A DNA stretch of 33,568 nt from Alphaproteobacteria bacterium. Its GTDB lineage: Bacteria; Pseudomonadota; Alphaproteobacteria; ATCC43930; CGMCC-115725. The notes under the pieces are model-generated. The model saw nothing but the letters and a program-made list of their open reading frames with translations, was not told where the DNA came from and did no database searches. How positions within the stretch are numbered: the stretch's first letter is position 1; each line of letters begins with the position of its first letter. Below are positions 23,364 through 32,465 of the stretch, piece after piece. Where the stretch lies: contig JASHOB010000261.1 in assembly GCA_030041335.1 (NCBI GenBank), positions 1 to 33,568 of the forward strand, written 5' to 3'. The position numbers and the translations under genes were made by a program.

Positions 23364-24980
23364 TCAAGCTCGGGCGTCGGCTTTGATCAGGTCGGCGCCT
23401 TTTTCGCCAATCATGATCGTTGGGGCGTTGGTGTTGGCGGCTGAGATGGTCGGCATGATCGAGGCGTCGACGATGCGCAGCGCCGCGGTGCCGTGAACGC
23501 GCAGGCGATCGTCCACCACCGCCATTGGATCGTTGCCCATCTTGCAGCTGCCGGCCCAGTGATGCTGCGACTGCGCGGTGCGTCGCACGTGGTCGAGGAT
23601 GTCGTCCTCGCTGACGCAAGCGGCGCCGGGTAGCCGCTCGCGCACGATGCGCGACCTCATCGGCTCGGTCGCGAAGATCCGGCGCATCAAGGCGAAGCCT
23701 TTGACTGCCGCGATCCGGTCCGGCACCGCTTCGAGATAGTTCGGTACGATTTTCGCGGGCATGTGCGGGTCGGGTGACCGCAACCCAATCCGGCCGCGCG
23801 ACTGCGGACGGATCGGGCTGCACGAACCGGAGACGGACGGGGTGCGCCCGATCACCAGGGTTCCCGACGGGCTGAACTCCCAGCTCACCGGGCGGAAGAA
23901 GATCTGCATGTCGGGTCGGTCGGCACCGGGCATGATCTTGACCCAGGCGCAGACTTGCGACGAGCCGAGGGTGAGAACACCGCCGCGCGTCAGCAGGTAA
24001 TGGGCGCCGTGACATATCAGGCGCCAGCCGTGCAGTTGGCCGTTGATTGAACTGTCGGGCGTCGAATCCGCGGTATAGTGGACATAGAGATGGTCCTGCA
24101 GATTGCGGCCCACGCCGGGCAGATCGTGCACCACGGCGAGACCCTGCTCCTGCAGCGCCGCCCCTGGCCCGACGCCGGACAGCATCAGCAGCTTCGGTGA
24201 ATCGATCGCGCCGGCGCAAAGAATCACCTCGCGGGACGCGGTCTCGGTCCGGGTCTTGTCGCCGCGATGGTACTCGACGCCGGTCGCGCGCTTGCCCGCG
24301 AACGTGACGCGGTGCACCAGCGCCTGCGTGACGATCGAAAGATTGGGCCGCCGCGCGGCCTCTCCGAGGAACGCCGCAGCGGTGCTGTGACGTTTGCCGT
24401 CGCGGATCGTGAATTGCAGGAAGCCGATGCCCTCTTGTTGGGCGCCATTGTAGTCGGGATTGCGCGGCAGGCCGAGGCGCACGCCGGCCTCGATGAAATC
24501 ACGCGACGCTCTGTGACGCACCAGCGGATCGGTGACGTGAAGCGGGCCGCCGGTGGCATGATAAGCGCCGTCAGCCGCGCCGCCGTCCGCGATGCGATGC
24601 TGCGATTTCTTGAAGTAGGGCAAAACATCGTCCCAGCCCCAGCCGCGATTTCCCATCTGGCGCCAGCCGTCGTAATCGCCGGGATGGCCGCGGACATAGG
24701 CCATGCCGTTGATCAGGCTCGAGCCGCCGACCCCGCGGCCGCGCGGCACGTAGATCGTGCGATTGCCGAGAAACGGCTCCGGCTCGCTGTGATAGCCCCA
24801 GTTGAATTTGTTGTTGGGAGCGATCAGCTTGCCGACGCCCGACGGCATGCTGACCCACAGGCTCTCGGGCTTGCCGCCTGCCTCGAGCAACAGCACCCGC
24901 ACCGACCGGTCCTCGCTGAGACGGCTCGCCACGACGCAGCCCGCCGACCCCGCGCCGATCACGATGTAGTCGAAGCTCAT
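23364..24980 (-). CDS. GMC family FAD-dependent oxidoreductase (choline/alcohol dehydrogenase-like)
   Basis: A 538-residue flavoprotein that would oxidise an alcohol to an aldehyde or ketone. The N-terminal FAD motif is DYIVIGAGSAGCVVA (Gly 9, 11, 14), followed by LLEAGG, the GMC signature PRGRGVGGSSLINGM, and the second signature GAIDSPKLLMLSGVGP. The active-site pair is near the C-terminus: H474 in HHWAGSCKMG and N518 in NTNAPTIMIGE. The usual V/G before the TCKMG-type motif is changed to AGS. It starts at ATG 24980 without a strong ribosome-binding site. It lies 172 nt downstream of the luciferase-like monooxygenase gene on the same strand, which may be in the same transcript. The substrate is unknown, and choline is only one possibility. 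Confidence 0.9.
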   Translation of the reverse strand: MSFDYIVIGAGSAGCVVASRLSEDRSVRVLLLEAGGKPESLWVSMPSGVGKLIAPNNKFNWGYHSEPEPFLGNRTIYVPRGRGVGGSSLINGMAYVRGHPGDYDGWRQMGNRGWGWDDVLPYFKKSQHRIADGGAADGAYHATGGPLHVTDPLVRHRASRDFIEAGVRLGLPRNPDYNGAQQEGIGFLQFTIRDGKRHSTAAAFLGEAARRPNLSIVTQALVHRVTFAGKRATGVEYHRGDKTRTETASREVILCAGAIDSPKLLMLSGVGPGAALQEQGLAVVHDLPGVGRNLQDHLYVHYTADSTPDSSINGQLHGWRLICHGAHYLLTRGGVLTLGSSQVCAWVKIMPGADRPDMQIFFRPVSWEFSPSGTLVIGRTPSVSGSCSPIRPQSRGRIGLRSPDPHMPAKIVPNYLEAVPDRIAAVKGFALMRRIFATEPMRSRIVRERLPGAACVSEDDILDHVRRTAQSQHHWAGSCKMGNDPMAVVDDRLRVHGTAALRIVDASIMPTISAANTNAPTIMIGEKGADLIKADARA

Positions 24981-25152
24981 GGCACCGCCGCCGATGCGTC
25001 GCGCGCTCCCTTGACCGTTCCCCTGGCTTTGCCCGGGCCCCGTATTTGGGATGACGTCAAACCTTTCCTCTGCCGCGGCACGCGGCCCCGATCGGATCGG
25101 GCGAAACCGCAGAAGGACGCATGGTCCGGCTTCATCAGCACGCGCGCCAAGG

Positions 25153-26271
25153 TCATTGCCCCGGCCGGAACGGCCCGCGCAAGCCGGCCTGCTCCATGAG
25201 CGGCAACACATCGCGCGCCCACTCGCGCATTTCCTGGTGATAATTGACCCAGGACAGAACGACGCCGTCGAGTCCGGTGCGCGACAATTCAAGGAGCTGG
25301 TCTACCACCTGCTCCGGCGTGCCGATGACCGGCAGGCCGCCCCAGCCGGCGACGAAGCGATACTTCACCCGCTGGAGCTGTTCCGGGGTCAAATATGCCG
25401 ACGCCTTGATGCCGAGCTCGCGGGTGAGGTTCTCCACCGCCTCCCAATCGCCCTTTTCATAGATGTAGTAGTTGGCGTAGTCCCGCGCTTCCTTTTCGGT
25501 CGGACGGCACACCACCCAGACGCCGGTCCAGACCTGGAGCTCGCGGTTAAAATCCTCGCGCGCGACGCGGCGCAAATTGTCGACCTGCGCCTTGTTGGCA
25601 TCGAACGCGCCCTCGAAGAACACGGTGAAGGCGATGTCGGCATATTTCGCCGCGAAGCGGGCGCCGACCGGCGAGGCGCCGGCATTCATGATCGGCGGGT
25701 ATGGCTTCTGAATCGGCTTCGGCTCGCCGAAACCCTTCGGCACTTTGTAGAACTTGCCCTCGAAATTGAATTCGCCCTCGGTCCATAGCCGGCGAATGAT
25801 CTCGAGCCATTCGCTCGCCATTTCGTAGCGCCGTTCGTGATCGGCGACCGCGGCGCCGAACATTTCAAGGTCCGGCGTCGACCAACCGCACACGACATTG
25901 AGCGCAAACCGGCCGTTCGAGGCATGGTCGGCGGTGACGCACTGCTTCGCCGCTGCCACCGGGTGCATCGTTGGCACGTGTGTGGTCGAGAAGACGGTGG
26001 CACTTTTCGAGATCACACCCATTGCCGCCGCCCAACTCAGCGATTCGTAAGTGGCGCCGTTGAAATTGGTGACGCCGCCAAAACCCTTCCAGCGCGCAAC
26101 CGGGACCACGGCCTCGAGGCCGATGCGGTCCGCGGTCTCGACGATATCGCGGCTGTTCGCCCAGTTGAGCTCGAGGTGGCCTTCCGCCGTGGTGGCGGCG
26201 CAGCCGTGGCTGACATTCGGCCCGAACACGCCGAGCTTCATCTTGTTGTCGTTGAAAAGCGCGTTGGCCAT
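25153..26271 (-). CDS. luciferase-like (LLM class) flavin-dependent monooxygenase
   Basis: A 372-residue TIM-barrel monooxygenase using reduced FMN from a separate reductase. Family marks are MKLGVFGPNVSHGCAAT (opening strand), DIVETADRIGLEAVVPVARW, the FSTTHVPTMHPVAAAKQ segment, NVVCGWSTPDLEMFG, the NAGASPVGARFAAKYADIAF block and the late VIGTPEQVVDQLLELSRTGLD, each read as short neighbouring blocks. It resembles RutA, SsuD and dimethylsulfone monooxygenases, so a C-N or C-S bond cleavage role is possible. ATG 26271 is preceded by AGGGGG 6 nt upstream. It lies upstream of the GMC oxidoreductase gene. No flavin reductase is seen beside it. Confidence 0.9.
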   Translation of the reverse strand: MANALFNDNKMKLGVFGPNVSHGCAATTAEGHLELNWANSRDIVETADRIGLEAVVPVARWKGFGGVTNFNGATYESLSWAAAMGVISKSATVFSTTHVPTMHPVAAAKQCVTADHASNGRFALNVVCGWSTPDLEMFGAAVADHERRYEMASEWLEIIRRLWTEGEFNFEGKFYKVPKGFGEPKPIQKPYPPIMNAGASPVGARFAAKYADIAFTVFFEGAFDANKAQVDNLRRVAREDFNRELQVWTGVWVVCRPTEKEARDYANYYIYEKGDWEAVENLTRELGIKASAYLTPEQLQRVKYRFVAGWGGLPVIGTPEQVVDQLLELSRTGLDGVVLSWVNYHQEMREWARDVLPLMEQAGLRGPFRPGQ

Positions 26272-26378
26272 TGACACCCCCTGTGCGCACAATTAACCAC
26301 CCTGAGAACCAGACGCCAAGTGCGCTGCGGCCGCCGCGGTTGCCTCGGCGCCGCGTCCCGGTGGCCGACGGCCGAGAC

Positions 26379-27833
26379 TTATTGCCGCGCCAGCACCGCG
26401 GCATTCGGCATCAGGTATTGCTTCAACGCCGCCAATGGAATCGCCACATCGAAGGCGCCTTGCGAATAATTGGCGATGCTATAGACCGGAAAATGCACGA
26501 TCGCCGCATCCTCGCTGAACAGCCAGTCGCGGGGATCGGAAACCACTTGTGCAACATCGTCCTGGCGCGGCGGCGCCTCGCTGCCGAACTGCCGCGTCAG
26601 ATCCTTCATGGCAGCGTTCGTTGCGAATTGCAGGCCGTCCTTGTCGAGGGCGAACAGGTCGGCGAAACCGATTGGCTTGCGTTTAACCACGTCCCAATTG
26701 ATCGAGAACTCGTTGACCTGCTCGTGTGAGCCGCCGGTGTAATCCTCGGTGCGCACCTGTAGGCTGACAACGCGGGTGTCGAAGCGCACGACGGCATAGG
26801 TGCGTCTTGCCGATAGCGCCAGATTGACGGGAAAATTTGCCGGCACGAACAAGCCGCGTTCGTCGATGCGTTGCGCGTCCGCCGCGAGTGTCGCCCCGAC
26901 AGCGGCGTTGAAGGCATCGGCCGCGGCGCCGCCAACCATCCAGGGATAGCAGTCGACGTTGGTAAAAAGCGGTTTCGCGCGCAAGACGAAACGCATGCGC
27001 GGCTCGAGCACGAGCGATCCGGCTCGGGCCACGGTGGCGTCGTCGATGAGGTCGGCGTGCTCGGGATAGAGATCGGCCAGGCAATCCCGGATCTGCGCGA
27101 CATCGTCCGCGTGCGCGGGCAGATCGCCGCCGGCATTGCAACGCTGCACGATCGAGGAGAACCATGAGTCTTGCGCTGCACGCACCGTGGCGAAGCTTGC
27201 CCTCGTCTCCCCCGCTTCGAGACGTCGATAGCGCTCCATCATTTTTCGATCGAGCGCCGACAGTTTAAGATCGAGACAGATGATTTTTCGCGCCGCGTTG
27301 CCGGCGGTGACGCAGTCGAACCCGGGCGCGGTGTCGCCCGCCTTGAAGTCGCGCGGATCGCCCTTTGGCTTGCGCAAGCGATAGATCACGTCGCCGACCG
27401 CGATCAGCAGATCACCACCATGCGTCAGGTAGTAATCGATCTGGGTTGGGCCGCATGCGACACGCTCGGTCTCGGCGCCGCCCATGAAGCCAAGTTGCGA
27501 GCCTTGGCCAATGTAATTGTCGCGATCGAGATGCCGGTCGAATACCTCACTCAGCGCGGTTTGCCCGCCGCGATACCGCGCCGGAGCGCATCCGAGCGGG
27601 GCGGGTCCCCTCAGGGCATCGTCGGCGAACTCAATCGTCCAGCCGATCAGCGGTGCCTCCCCGGCGCGCAGCGGACGCGCCGGGACCCACGGCGCCGTCT
27701 CCGCCTCGATCACGCGCCAGAAGCCGAAGAAGTCGGCATCGGGTGAACCGTTGCTTTCGTCCGCGTGCGCCCCGGCCGTGACGACGAGAAGCGAGGCGAG
27801 GCAAGCGGTCATCATCACGATGAACCGCCGCAT
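26379..27833 (-). CDS. secreted protein with LprI-like and RsiV-like (DUF3298) domains
   Basis: A 484-residue exported protein. The signal peptide MRRFIVMMTACLASLLVV is followed by AHADE, with cleavage probably after AHA (about residue 24). Residues 165-265 match the LprI-type lysozyme-inhibitor domain (DUF1311), with cysteines at about 173, 186, 232 and 251, the helix LSALDRKMMERYRRL and the QDSWF motif. The C-terminal 110 residues, about 375-484, match DUF3298/RsiV: FSINWDVVKRKPIGFADLF and FPVYSIANYSQGAFDVAIP. Both domain types are linked to lysozyme in other bacteria, LprI by inhibition and RsiV by sensing. There is no lipobox or membrane anchor. The start could be ATG 27842, and the ribosome-binding site is weak. 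Confidence 0.82.
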   Translation of the reverse strand: MRRFIVMMTACLASLLVVTAGAHADESNGSPDADFFGFWRVIEAETAPWVPARPLRAGEAPLIGWTIEFADDALRGPAPLGCAPARYRGGQTALSEVFDRHLDRDNYIGQGSQLGFMGGAETERVACGPTQIDYYLTHGGDLLIAVGDVIYRLRKPKGDPRDFKAGDTAPGFDCVTAGNAARKIICLDLKLSALDRKMMERYRRLEAGETRASFATVRAAQDSWFSSIVQRCNAGGDLPAHADDVAQIRDCLADLYPEHADLIDDATVARAGSLVLEPRMRFVLRAKPLFTNVDCYPWMVGGAAADAFNAAVGATLAADAQRIDERGLFVPANFPVNLALSARRTYAVVRFDTRVVSLQVRTEDYTGGSHEQVNEFSINWDVVKRKPIGFADLFALDKDGLQFATNAAMKDLTRQFGSEAPPRQDDVAQVVSDPRDWLFSEDAAIVHFPVYSIANYSQGAFDVAIPLAALKQYLMPNAAVLARQ

Positions 27834-27957
27834 CGGGGTCATCGGCCGAGATGATGCGCTGATCGGCAGCCCGGAGCGCGTGTTCCGGGTACGGCGCGCG
27901 GGAATTTGTGCTTGTTGCCTGGTGCGAACAACCGGGAACCCGACGCAGGTCGAAACC

Positions 27958-29985
27958 CTACTGCGCCGCATGAGCGGCGGTGTGGTCCTGGATGACCTTC
28001 TCGGCCAGTCGGCCGGTTAATTCCTGGAGATGGTCGAATTTGTCGGCGTAAGTGCCGACACCGAGCGTCAGCGAGCGCAGTTCGATAATGAGGTCGTGCA
28101 ACTCCGCGCGCGGCAAATGGGCGCTGACCACGTCCCAACCCTCCCAGCCCGACTTGGCGTCAAACCCCAAAATCTGGCCACGCCGGCCGGAGATCAGCCG
28201 CTGCACCCGCGCGGTGAAGGCGTTCGGAACCGAGATCTCGACGAGATGAATCGGCTCGAGCAGCACCGGGTCGCATTTCGGCATCGCTTCCTGCATCGCC
28301 ATGCGGCCGGCGGTTTTGAACGCCATGTCCGAGGAGTCGACGGTATGGAATTGCCCAGTGACGAGCTTGACCGCGACATCGACCACCGGAAAGCCGAGCG
28401 GTCCGGCCTTCAAATATTCCTCAACCCCTTCCTCGACCGAGGGGATAAAGTTGCGTGGGATCGCGCCGCCGACCACGGCATCGACGAAGCTGTGACCGGA
28501 GCCGCGCGGCAACGGTCGAACCTCGATCTCGACATCCGCGAATTGGCCGTGGCCGCCGCTCTGGCGCTTGAACCGCGCATGCTGTGCGGCGCCACGCTTG
28601 ATGGTCTCCCGATAGGGCACTTGTGGCCTCTTGCCCGAAGCGGCGATGTTGTATTTTTGGCGCAGCCGGTCGAGTGCGATCTGCAAGTGGATCTCACCCT
28701 GGCCGCAGAGCACCATCTCTTGAAGGTCGGCATTGTGTACGAGCGCCAGCGTCGGGTCTTCCTCGATGAGGCGTGCGATCGCCGGCGTCAGTTTGACGTC
28801 GTCGGCGCGCTTTTCGGCGGCGATTGCCAATCCGAAGACGGGTCTTGGGATTTCGGGCCAGGGCAATTTCGGCGGCTTGCCGGAAGCGAGCACCGTTCCC
28901 GTGGTGATGCCTTCCATGCGCGCCAACGCCACAACTTCGCCGACGCCGGCGCTCGACAGTTTCTCGGTGTTGCCGCCGGTCAGGCGTACCACGCCGCCGA
29001 TGCGCACCCCGTTCAGCGTGTCGCCATCCTTGACCTGGCCGCTCCATACCCGGACCAGCGAGAGCTTGCCGGTATGGGGCGCATGATAGGTCTTTATGAC
29101 CTGCGCCACGGTATCGGCGCTTGGCTCGATGCCGAGCCGTGCCGCCGTCTCGACGGCGCCAGGCGCCTCGTGGCGCAATGCTTTCCACAGGCGACGTACG
29201 CCGAAATCGGCGGCCGCGGCGCCGAGAAACACCGGCACGATCCGGTCGCCGCGCAAATTGTGGGTCAAGTGCTGGTAGATATCTTTGGTCGAAGGCTGCA
29301 CATCCTCGAGAAGCTGCTCTAAAAGTTTGTCGTCAAAATCGGCGAGTTTCTCGACCAGGCCGCTGCGACCGGCCTGCTCGTCGGGCAGCACGCCTTCGGG
29401 AATCTTCACGAGGTCGGAAGCGTGGCCGGGCCTGTATCGATAGGCCCGCTCGCTCGCCAGGTCGACATAGCCTTCAATCGCACCTTCTTTGCCGGGAATG
29501 GGGATCTGGCGCAGCACCAGGGGACGCGCCGAAACCGACTGCAGCGCCGCCAAGACCTCGCTCACCCGCGCGCTCGCAGTGTCAAGCCGGTTGATGAAGA
29601 GCATGTGCGGAATGTTGCGGTCGTCGAGGAATTTCAGAAGCGGACTGAGCGTCATGGCCTTGTCGACCTGCGGCTCGCAGACCACTACCGCGACGTCCGC
29701 GGCGAGCAGCGCGCACTGCGCCTCAAAACTCAACTCGACCGAGCCGGGGCAATCGAGCAAGGTCCAGGGATCGTCGAGGAATTTGGCCGCGGCGACGTTG
29801 ATTTCGGTCGACATCGAGCGAGCGCGCGCTTCGGGCGATGAATCGCCGACCGTGTTGCCTTCCTTGATGCTGCCGCGCCGGTTGATCGTGCCGCTGGCAT
29901 AAAGCAATGCTTCAAGCAATGTCGTCTTGCCGGAAAGATAGGGCCCGACCAAAGCCGCCACTCTGGGGCCGTTTAGTGTACTCAT
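27958..29985 (-). CDS. elongation factor G-like translational GTPase paralogue
   Basis: A 675-residue EF-G-like protein with the full order of domains (G, II, III, IV, V). The Walker A is GPYLSGKTT (14-22). The switch II motif reads DCPGS (78-82) where EF-G has DTPGH, so the catalytic His is replaced by Ser, and G4 is NRLD (132-135) rather than NKxD. The switch I block is RARSMSTEI instead of ERGITI. Domain IV keeps SGGHGQFADVEIEV and GGAIPRNFIPSVEEGVEE, and domain V keeps EPIHLVEISVP and ISGRRGQILG. ATG 29985 has GGAGG 5 nt upstream. It is probably a paralogue used in recycling, stress or another ribosome step, not the housekeeping EF-G, which normally lies in the rpsL-rpsG-fusA-tuf cluster. 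Confidence 0.9.
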   Translation of the reverse strand: MSTLNGPRVAALVGPYLSGKTTLLEALLYASGTINRRGSIKEGNTVGDSSPEARARSMSTEINVAAAKFLDDPWTLLDCPGSVELSFEAQCALLAADVAVVVCEPQVDKAMTLSPLLKFLDDRNIPHMLFINRLDTASARVSEVLAALQSVSARPLVLRQIPIPGKEGAIEGYVDLASERAYRYRPGHASDLVKIPEGVLPDEQAGRSGLVEKLADFDDKLLEQLLEDVQPSTKDIYQHLTHNLRGDRIVPVFLGAAAADFGVRRLWKALRHEAPGAVETAARLGIEPSADTVAQVIKTYHAPHTGKLSLVRVWSGQVKDGDTLNGVRIGGVVRLTGGNTEKLSSAGVGEVVALARMEGITTGTVLASGKPPKLPWPEIPRPVFGLAIAAEKRADDVKLTPAIARLIEEDPTLALVHNADLQEMVLCGQGEIHLQIALDRLRQKYNIAASGKRPQVPYRETIKRGAAQHARFKRQSGGHGQFADVEIEVRPLPRGSGHSFVDAVVGGAIPRNFIPSVEEGVEEYLKAGPLGFPVVDVAVKLVTGQFHTVDSSDMAFKTAGRMAMQEAMPKCDPVLLEPIHLVEISVPNAFTARVQRLISGRRGQILGFDAKSGWEGWDVVSAHLPRAELHDLIIELRSLTLGVGTYADKFDHLQELTGRLAEKVIQDHTAAHAAQ

Positions 29986-30283
29986 GCGCGCCTCCATCGC
30001 CGTGCCGCCATGGGGCGGCGATCCCGATTTTGTCGTGATGGTTGCGCGCCGGCGGGCGGCTGGCAAATGGAATCTGTGTCGGGTGGTGCCGGGCTCTGAT
30101 GACGTGCGACGATAAGGCCGTTGCCAGCGCCGAGCGAATCAGCGGCCGGCACTCGTACACTCTCCGATATTTGCAGCCTTGCGGCCCTCCGCGGACGGGG
30201 CCTGGGTCGGGGACGCCCGCTCGCCTCGCCACCACCTCGCTATTGGCGCGCGGAGGGGCCCCGGATAATCAGCCTGATGCTTT
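29986..30283. other. intergenic region between EF-G-like gene and secreted hydrolase
   Basis: The 298 nt carry the ribosome-binding site and presumably the promoter of the EF-G-like gene and the end of the hydrolase transcript. The DNA is GC-rich throughout. I see no convincing promoter consensus, terminator hairpin, small open frame with a ribosome-binding site, or RNA structure. Confidence 0.4.
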
Positions 30284-31261
30284 TCACCGCGCCGGCAATT
30301 GCTTTTCGAAGAAGGCAACAATCGCGGCATCGAAGTCGCGATGGAACGCAGCGCGGTCGAAGCCTGGCTCGCTGTTGCAGATCACGGGCACATAATGAGC
30401 AAGCTGGTCGCTGCATGGCGCCAGAAAGTCGTAATGGTCGGCGTGCGCCACGACATGATAGTCGGGCTTTATCGAGAGCGCGTCGTACACTGCTTGTGCG
30501 TAATAGGGGTGCACCAGGATATGGTCGTCGGCGGCGCGCCACAGCTGAATCGGCACCGCGACAGTGGCGAGCCCCTCTCGGGTAAACGTCGTCCCCAGCG
30601 CCGGCGCGGCAATGACCGCGGCCTTGATCCTCGTGTCGTGCAGCCAAACCGAGGCCGGCGGCGGGTTCGTGAAGGCGATGTGACGGGCCTCGAGCTGGGC
30701 GCACGCCCAATCGTCTTTTTCATGGGCGGCGCAGAAGACCCGTTCGCGACCCATTTCGGGCACCGCGCCGATCAATACCAGCGCCGTAAACCCGCCGGCG
30801 GAAAAGCCGAATACGCCGATCCGCGCCGGATCGATCTGCCCGTGCGCCGGCCAGGCACCGAGCATGTAATCGAGCATGCGGATGACATGTCGCGGGCGGT
30901 CGGCGACGTGACTGAAGCGGCTGTCATCACGATAATTGTTGCCGGTATGCGTGACCGACGCGACCACAAAGCCCGCCTGCGCCAAAGCTAACGCCGTATC
31001 GTAATGACCTTCAAACGAACCGCCGCTGCCGTGCGACATAAGAATGAGGGGCAGCGCCTGTCCACTCACGGGCGCGTTTGCCGCGACGGTCTGTGTAAAC
31101 AGCGCCAGCGGTTGCGGCGATGTCGGCGCCTGGCTCGGATACCAGATGCCGACCTCGAGTGGTTGATCGCCGGGATCGGGCACCGTCACCGTCGCAAAGC
31201 CGACCGCGCCGGCCGGCGTGGCTAACAGCATCGATAAGACCGTTGCGATGATGACGCGCAT
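30284..31261 (-). CDS. secreted alpha/beta hydrolase (predicted dienelactone hydrolase family)
   Basis: A 325-residue exported serine hydrolase. The signal peptide is MRVIIATVLSMLLATPAGA. The mature protein has HGSGGSFEGHYDTALALA (oxyanion-side loop), the nucleophile elbow FGFSAGGFTA with Ser at about 154, an acid in LWRAADDHILV and the catalytic His in HADHYDFLAPC. The C-terminal half holds several cysteines that could form disulfides in the periplasm. It resembles the COG4188 predicted dienelactone hydrolase group. GGAGG lies 6 nt before ATG 31261. It begins 10 nt after the winged-helix regulator gene, so the two are cotranscribed and the regulator may control it. Confidence 0.88.
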   Translation of the reverse strand: MRVIIATVLSMLLATPAGAVGFATVTVPDPGDQPLEVGIWYPSQAPTSPQPLALFTQTVAANAPVSGQALPLILMSHGSGGSFEGHYDTALALAQAGFVVASVTHTGNNYRDDSRFSHVADRPRHVIRMLDYMLGAWPAHGQIDPARIGVFGFSAGGFTALVLIGAVPEMGRERVFCAAHEKDDWACAQLEARHIAFTNPPPASVWLHDTRIKAAVIAAPALGTTFTREGLATVAVPIQLWRAADDHILVHPYYAQAVYDALSIKPDYHVVAHADHYDFLAPCSDQLAHYVPVICNSEPGFDRAAFHRDFDAAIVAFFEKQLPAR

Positions 31262-31271
31262 GGGAGCCTCC

Positions 31272-31562
31272 TCAGCCTTGATCCAGAATTTCGCGTAAAT
31301 AGGTGACATGCTCGGCGAAGGCGCGACGCCCGGCGCGCGTCGCCTTGATCCGCGTCTGCGGCCGCTTGCCAACGAACAGCTTTTCGATAGCGACGTAGCC
31401 CGCCTTTTCGAGTGTCTCCAAATGGGCACCGAGATTGCCGTCAGTCGCCGCCACCAGTCCCTTGAGGCGCGTGAATTCCATTTGCGCGTCCGGCGCCAGC
31501 ACGTTGAGTGCCGCCATGATCTTGAGCCGCATCGACTGATGGATGATCTCGTTTTCGGGCAT
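31272..31562 (-). CDS. small winged-helix transcriptional regulator
   Basis: A 96-residue DNA-binding protein that is little more than a winged helix: MPENEIIHQSMRLKIMAALN, then MEFTRLKGLVAATDGNLGAHLETLE and the wing KLFVGKRPQTRIKATRAGRRA. It is closest to the short MarR/ArsR-like transcriptional regulator with a winged-helix domain (HTH_34 type), often found beside a small membrane protein in Proteobacteria. The start is ATG 31562 after a short TAGG. The stop codon is 10 nt before the hydrolase start. The upstream neighbour on the same strand is a small membrane protein, 204 nt away. The effector is unknown. Confidence 0.85.
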   Translation of the reverse strand: MPENEIIHQSMRLKIMAALNVLAPDAQMEFTRLKGLVAATDGNLGAHLETLEKAGYVAIEKLFVGKRPQTRIKATRAGRRAFAEHVTYLREILDQG

Positions 31563-31766
31563 GTGCCTAGGAGCCCGACGGCCGCGGTCTGCCCCTCCCC
31601 CCTTGAGCGGAGGCGGGGACAAGGGCGAGAGCTTTGCGTTTTTGTCGGGTGCCGAGCACGCTCCTGCGCCGGCGCCAAACGTCGCGCGGACGCGCGCTCC
31701 TTGCGCCCCCTCCCGCATCGAGGGATGGGGTTCGCCTGCGAACCGTTCCGGTAGCGATCAGCACGG
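31563..31766. other. intergenic stretch resembling a dispersed GC-rich repeat
   Basis: The 204 nt between the membrane protein and the winged-helix gene include a run with C-rich and G-rich clusters (around 31590-31620 and 31705-31735) of the kind seen in short intergenic repeats of rhizobia and related bacteria. Its reading frames give the low-complexity Pro/Lys/Gly translation typical of such repeats. Only one copy is visible in this window, so this is a weak call. The promoter of the regulator gene must also lie here. Confidence 0.25.
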
Positions 31767-32327
31767 CTAGGCAGACCAGCGCAGCCATAGACCGCCGGCG
31801 ATCAAGCCGCCGCCGAACACCAAGGCGAGCCATAGCGTGAACCAGGCGCCGGTCAGATAGTAGCCGATCAGAATCAGCGCGATCACAACGATTCCGAGGT
31901 AAAGGAAAAATCGTCCAACCCAGAATCCGGCCAGCACGTAGGAAAACATGACCAGCGTCGGCCAAAAGACTTGCTGCTGACGCGCGGTGAGCGGCGATAA
32001 CTCGATTATGACGATGGCGCCGAAGGCCAGCACGGACAGGTAGCTGCCGATCCAGCGCCAGCCCACGCCGCCGCCGCGGCGCATCGCCGGAAACTTCCAG
32101 GCCAAGATCGCGACCGTGGCGATGAATCCGCCGATATCGATGATCGGCCAGGCCCACGCCAAGCTCGACGGCACGAACCAGTTGAGGAGGTGCCCGCCGA
32201 CCGTCAACACGCCCCAAAAAAGAAAGACATCGGCGACGCGGCCATAATAGAGCGTTTCGCGGGTGCGCCGTTCGATCGCGGCGATGTCGTCGAGCGAGGC
32301 GGCTGCCTCTTTCGGATCGAGCGTCAT
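31767..32327 (-). CDS. small integral membrane protein, function unknown
   Basis: A 186-residue inner-membrane protein. A charged N-terminal region of about 30 residues (DPKEAAASLDDIAAIERRTRET) precedes about six hydrophobic segments: near 34-50, 60-77, 95-110, 123-137, 140-157 and 160-180. I do not recognise the family. It begins at ATG 32327 and lies upstream of the winged-helix regulator gene on the same strand, a pairing seen repeatedly in Proteobacteria, so the regulator may control it or it may be part of a sensory unit. No catalytic motif is visible. Confidence 0.8.
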   Translation of the reverse strand: MTLDPKEAAASLDDIAAIERRTRETLYYGRVADVFLFWGVLTVGGHLLNWFVPSSLAWAWPIIDIGGFIATVAILAWKFPAMRRGGGVGWRWIGSYLSVLAFGAIVIIELSPLTARQQQVFWPTLVMFSYVLAGFWVGRFFLYLGIVVIALILIGYYLTGAWFTLWLALVFGGGLIAGGLWLRWSA

Positions 32328-32465
32328 GACGTCACCCCTGCGTCAGCAGCGCGACACCAGCAGCGGCAATAGGACATCGGCCAAGGCGTTGTCGACTATG
32401 GGCACGACGAGCCGGCCGAACCGGCCTCAGCCGACGAGAGGCGGGGCGGACGCGACCGCGTTGGC

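Noticed and set aside
28030-29322. A 430-codon plus-strand frame opposite the EF-G-like gene
   Set aside because: It is antisense to a protein with clear EF-G domains and shows no motif of its own.
32411-32425. A GCCGG / CCGGC hairpin downstream of the Rieske stop
   Set aside because: It is a short GC palindrome of the kind expected by chance in this DNA, with no T-tract following on the minus strand.
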